In this document: in pieces, positions 59,273 through 64,000 of the stretch
How the letters are laid out: every line of letters starts with the position of its first letter
Numbering within the stretch: position 1 is the stretch's first letter
Source: Nemophila menziesii
Lineage: Eukaryota > Streptophyta > Magnoliopsida > Boraginales > Hydrophyllaceae
Length of the DNA stretch: 64,000 nt
Direction of reading: 5' to 3'
Assembly: GCA_029959085.1 (NCBI GenBank)
Contig: JARWIR010000013.1
Coordinates: forward strand, 12,277,186 to 12,341,185
Program-made: the position numbers and the translations under genes
Notes under the pieces: generated by a model
What the model was told of the DNA's origin: nothing
Databases searched by the model: none
Seen by the model: only the letters and a program-made list of their open reading frames with translations

Positions 59273-59566
59273 TCCATTGTTGATGATTTAAAAGCTTTGA
59301 AGCGTTTAAAGTTTTTTTAATAATCAGAGTAAATGATAAGGACGATGATGACGAAGAGTAAGAATACTGATGTGGTGCTGACGTGACGCTGGTTTGGCGC
59401 CACGCGGCGTTGACTAACGGTTAACTGACGATTCTGTCAAAAAAGGGCCACCATCGTTGCAAAATAAAATATGAATGGCCATCTCATTACATTTCATAGT
59501 TAGGATACTGCCAACGCACTTTGCCTATAGAAAAAGGCTCGCGCGTGGTCTTCACCTTTATATTAA

Positions 59567-59927
59567 TATACATTATGTTTTTTCTTGTCTACCAATATAC
59601 ATTATGTTAATATTAATATTGTACTCTATAAACTTGAGAAATAAATCATTTTAAAAAATTAAACATTATAAATTTTTATTATTATTTTTATAAATAATAA
59701 ATTAATAAATATTACTATTCTCAAACTCAAAATACAAATTTGTAGTATATTAAAGAAGAGGGAATTATTTTAATAACATTAAATGTGAAAAAAGTTTTAA
59801 ATTTTATTCTTATTTTATCTTGAATTTATTTGTGAATCAAATCATGTTTAATTTATTTTTGAAATGATTTTATATTATACTTTTATTTAGGAAAAAAGAT
59901 AAAGCAAGTAGTAAGATGCGAACATTT
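59567..59927. other. Unassigned A+T-rich DNA
   Basis: No feature that I can support. Confidence 0.5.
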
Positions 59928-60161
59928 AGGGCCCGTTTGGGATTGCTTTTTAAAATAATCACTTAAAGTGATTTTAGATCTATAGTAATATTTTAGACTC
60001 TGAAAATCACTTTTAGGAAAAGCACTAGATTAGTGATTATTAAAATAATCACTTAAAGTGATTTTAGATGTCAAAATATTTTTTAATATTTTTTACAAAT
60101 ATTTAAATTTTAATCAAAAAACGCTTTTAGCTCCAAAATAATCAATCCCAAACGGGCTCTT
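59928..60161. mobile_element. hAT-like MITE
   Basis: It begins GGGCCCGTTTGGGATTG and ends with the inverse of GAGCCCGTTTGGGATTG, a terminus often seen in plant hAT-type MITEs. Inside, the hairpin-forming block AATCACTTAAAGTGATTTTA occurs twice, at 59959 and 60047. A duplicated target is not clear. Confidence 0.7.
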
Positions 60162-60379
60162 AATCTCTCTTCTAGTATATATGAAAAATAAAGATTCTAA
60201 GTCATAATTGTTATAAACTAAAGAAATAGATACAATACAAAGATAATTTTTTCTTGCATTCCAACTACTAGTACTATTACACTGAAATGATCTTATATTT
60301 ATAGTGAAATGAGTGACCCTTCACTTGCTACAATAGATAGAAAATATAAAGTCTTAAACCTTTGAACATTCAATATTAA

Positions 60380-63300
60380 TAATATACTTTATACATAATA
60401 CTCCTCCTTGGATGTCCATCTATTAAGAAAAAAACCTTGACAAGAAAAATCATGTGGGATAAAAACCTGGTCGAAGGGAAAAGAGTACATATAGATGAAA
60501 CTAATCATTTTGAAACACTGTCTCGTTAAAACTTTGCCAAGAAAACCTAGTGGGACAAAAACTTGGACAAAGGGAAAAGAGTACAGTCATGTTACGCTCC
60601 CCCTGATGTTGGAAAGAGATCTCTGAGTTGTCGTATTCCAGTATTATGGATTGACTTCTTGAATATTGTGGTTGACAATGATTTTATAAGAAAAAAATCT
60701 GCAAAAATCTTACATGATTGTATCTGTCGAGTGTCAATATCCACATTCTTCTGTAGCTCGTGTATGTAAGAGTGAGTCTTTGGTGAAATATGTTTTGTTC
60801 AGTGTCCATTGATGTATCCATTTTTATTATGTCTGGTATAAACAACAATATCTTCATACGATGTCATCGGTATATTCTTGTTGAAGATAAACCATACTCT
60901 TTTGGGTATGCTGAATTATCCAGTTAAATAAATATTAAATACAACTCCCCCTTGGATATTCTATAAAGGACATGACTCATTAAAATCTTATAAAGAAAAT
61001 CCATTGGGACAAAACTTGATGATGGGAAAAAGAGTACATTAATCACTGGAGGTTATGACACATTCTATCAATCTCGTTAAAACCTTACCAAGAAAACCCA
61101 ATGGGAAAAACCGCGCTAAAGAAAAAAAATCCAGAATTAGTATATTCTCCCCCTCATTACGACATTACATATTTCTAAATACATTAAATACTTGCAGATT
61201 TGTACCTTAATGTCGTCATTTATGAAATTTTAATTAGTAAATCTTCTAGATTTTCACTTGAGTGTAGGGAGTGTTAGTAAATCCTTTTCTTGATCAAGAA
61301 AAAAAGTATATACTTTTTGACAATGAATATTTGGCATGCCTCATTAAAACCTTAATAGGATAACCTTGGTGGGAAAAAATTTCAGTGAAAGAAAAAGAGT
61401 ACAACACACAAATATCACATCCTCTTCATTATGACATGAATTTGACAACAATTATTCTGAGTATCCTATCATAAATCAAACACTTATCTTTCGTGATTTA
61501 AGTAAATTATGTTCTTCGGGACCTTTTATGCTCCAGACACTTCTAGATCTTCGAGAACTAAAATTTTAGATGCTCTAAGTACTTCTGGAACATATTGTGC
61601 TACATGCACTTGTCGTGTTTCAAACATCTTTCGTGCTTGAGAACCTGTCATGCTTCAGGAACCTACGGTGCTTCAAACACCTTGTGTTCATTAAGAGCTT
61701 TAATATCCATCTAATAACCACTACACTGTATCAATAATATAAGAATGAGGACGTATCCCCATAATTAATTGTAGGTTTCCACAAGAACTCTGTGATACAT
61801 GTAAATGTAAGGTTTTAGATTTCAAAATTAACTTTTATCCTTTCTATCATTGCCGAAATATTTCACCACTTTGTGGTTTAGGATCCTTATAATTTATTTC
61901 AAAGGATATATTAAATGAAAATATATTAATCCCATAAACAGTCTCATAGTTTAAATATATTCAGTGTACAAATAATCTGCATAACTTTTCTCGTATTTGG
62001 GTACCAAGGTCTTATCTATGACCATTACTTCCTTTAAGAGTAATACATATACCAACATTAGTTGTCTCTAAAAATTCATGCCATATCACGTGGAGTACAC
62101 ATTCGACAATATTTACTAATTCATCATTTACTCATGATATTTTCTTCTTTGGGGCATGTTATAATTTAGACCGGCGGGCTTACCACGCTTCATGTGTTGG
62201 TTATATGTATTAAAGATATACCAAGCTTCATGCGTTGGTTAGATGCATTACAAGTTTACGACACTTCATTCATTGGTTGGATGTGTTCACTAGAATTTTT
62301 GTTATGTGTCTATATGGGACAATAAGTTATGTTGGAGCGTATAGAACATATTTTTTGGATTTCAAAATATTTTACATTCTTGCGAATGCATTAGGTGTAT
62401 TATTTGCAATACTTTGCAAGTGGATATTCCTTTTAACTTCAAGTTTCTATTTTTTAGTTTGTGGTTACGTCACACAACTTTAGGTTGCCGTATATCTCCC
62501 CCTAACAAGGGGGAAATCATCTCTTTTAAATGACACTCCGCATCGTGTGTATTAAGATATCAGATTTTAGAGATTCGAGATATCCAATTATTCAAAGTTA
62601 ATCAAAATTAACATAAACCCCAAATATCCAATTGGGATAGTCAATTATATAATTGTAAAATAAAACATATGAGTAGTCACTTGATAAAAGAATCTTCGGG
62701 TTCATCTAAGTAGAGACCAAGTGAGTTACCTATTATTAGACATATCATTTCACTAGGTGACCAAATTGATCATTCAATAATATAAATTTCTTTGGACCGT
62801 GACATCTTTATTTTGCATAATGTGTATTTCAACTGCTCAAATCAATATATAATACAACCCCAAAGAAATAACATAATTTTCTTTTCTCTTACACAATTCT
62901 GGTGAACTTTTTTGAAAGTAATGCAAAGATATACATTGTTACGGACAGTTGTTGTTTATACAAAATATTCATTTTGAAAAATATCTTTTAAATTTAGTAA
63001 ATTTATTTGGGATTTACTTGAAGCATAATTCGCCAATTATGTCAATTTTGTACCACAAGGTAACATAACTTTAGGCATTCAAAAACTTTTAATTAGATCG
63101 ACTATATATCTTAGTATACAACGGGTATGCGGACACTATATAGTTCCACTTTATCGATAATATTCATGGTTATCATTTTGCGATTACTTATTTTTCATGA
63201 CGTTTTAATTTCAGGATATTCATTATTTTTCGTGACTTTTTTTCAATGCCAAACAAATTGAAAGACATTGCATTTTCTTCCAGAAACACACTTCCATTCA

Positions 63301-64000
63301 CTTCAAGGAATGTTTTTTAGCTAGAAAACAATATTTAAGTCACTCAAATATTTCCATTACCAGGTCAATTTTTATAAAAGATGAAAATAGTGGATTTGCT
63401 TCCGTGAATTTGATTCTATTCTCTCCAGGGAATAATTTCTAGGGAATACAACATTAACCCACTTGTTTTTTGTCATCACCACATCTATTTATTTAGATAA
63501 TGATGTTCACATTCACTTTAGAGAATGTAACTCCATTCACTTCGAGTAATGAAACATTATAGTATACAAAAAAATGTAATGTTAAACCATAATGTTGAGA
63601 TAAAACTCTACTTACGATATTACTACTTCAGGAGTGTTTTTTCATGACATAAAATATGTAAAAGGTCTAAACATATTGTTTTTTTTCAAAATACTTCTCC
63701 CTAAAATAATATCTACTTCAGGAGAATATGTAACTTTGAATTTTAGAAGAATGCGAAGATATCTCATTTTTTTCTTTGTATTCTCATGAAATAAATAACC
63801 TCGTCTTCTTTCGATTTGCTTAACTCCTATTTATTCACGATAAATATTGTTGTCATTACCTACTTTAGCTTTTCTTTTCACTTAGATTTACAAACTATAC
63901 TAGTAAAAAACAATCATATATATACATAAAAATTTATAACATACCTGCAAAACAAACTTTGCAACACTATCATGATTTCCCTTCAGGTGGAGTTATGATC
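60380..64000. mobile_element. Degraded LTR-retrotransposon-like region with internal repeat
   Basis: No ORF with a domain. Between 60410 and 61400 a unit like CTCGTTAAAACTTTGCCAAG then AAAACC-AGTGGGA and GGGAAAAGAGTACA recurs five times (near 60440, 60525, 60975, 61075, 61340), together with CTCCCCCTTGGAT phrases. This type of text is common in long LTRs or leaders of plant copia-like elements. No LTR pair, primer site or duplication is visible because the region runs off the window. Between 62180 and 62290 a TTCATGCGTTGGTTAGATGC unit occurs three times. Confidence 0.4.

Larger units (their letters stand above)
57585..59557. mobile_element. Pack-MULE-like element (1973 bp) carrying an RPL34 exon
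   Basis: Terminal inverted repeats of about 200 bp bound it. The left begins GGGTGAATCCCCCGCACGAC, the right (reverse complement) AGGTGAAGACCACGCGCGAG. Both continue through CTAACTATGAAATGTAA-GAG, GATGGTGGCCCTTTTT and AACGCCGCGTGGCGCCAA. The 9-bp duplication TTATATTAA flanks it. The interior holds repeated ATTACAATTCAAAAA-type sequence (57900-58040), an exon of a ribosomal protein gene on the minus strand (58496-58575) and four tandem repeats (58750-59272). No transposase is present. Capture of host exons between long TIRs is the definition of a Pack-MULE. Confidence 0.85.

Noticed and set aside
62235..62483. Hydrophobic 82-codon plus frame resembling a membrane protein
   Set aside because: The hydrophobicity follows from T-rich composition. 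There is no start context or related copy, and it lies within a decayed retroelement.

Overview
The window is nuclear DNA of a flowering plant, most likely a dicot. The evidence is the A+T-rich background and the repeat families present: Athila-like Ty3 and Ty1/copia LTR retrotransposons, L1-type LINEs with RNase H tails, CACTA, Mutator-like (MULE), hAT-like and pogo-like elements, and long dinucleotide microsatellites. I found no intact host gene, rRNA or tRNA. The only host-derived coding sequence is an 80-bp exon of ribosomal protein eL34 (RPL34) carried inside a MULE.

Layout. 731-8317 is an Athila-like, pol-less LTR element (element A, minus strand) inserted into a pogo-like fragment, with target-site duplication (TSD) ACCCT. 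8323-10970 holds a possible LTR relic, a 35-40 bp minisatellite, a CACTA-like terminus and a LINE RNase H relic. 10971-11274 is a MITE filled with a 16-bp tandem array. 11808-14100 is the 5' part of a CACTA element with a decayed TNP2 transposase. 14108-18265 has three related foldback elements, the first split by a 1.45-kb MULE. 18385-21972 is a decayed LINE. 22500-23265 is repetitive, leader-like sequence. 24309-37244 is a nested stack: a copia relic, then a GAGCTCG-rich hAT-like element, then a second Athila-like element (element B, 25417-35289) whose LTRs look identical. 38200-44000 has a CACTA-like terminus and two LINE relics placed head to head. 45031-45540 is another CACTA end followed by a minisatellite. 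48221-51172 is a 5'-truncated LINE that is nearly open. 52148-57180 holds MITEs, microsatellites, a LINE tail and a MULE with ~200-bp internal repeats. 57585-59557 is a Pack-MULE carrying the RPL34 exon and four ~130-bp tandem repeats. 59928-60161 is a hAT-like MITE, and 60380-64000 is decayed retrotransposon sequence with a degenerate internal repeat.

How the parts work together. Elements A and B belong to one family: same tRNA-Asp-type primer site, related LTRs, the same internal G+C-rich dyad repeats and gag-derived ORFs. Neither encodes reverse transcriptase or RNase H. B keeps Gag, protease, a C-terminal integrase remnant fused in frame, and a separate plant-transposon-type ORF. A keeps only the zinc-knuckle part of Gag and a decayed copy of the second ORF. 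Both must have been mobilised by an autonomous relative outside the window, and B very recently. Positions and motifs were read from the sequence. Family names rest on motif recognition without database searches.
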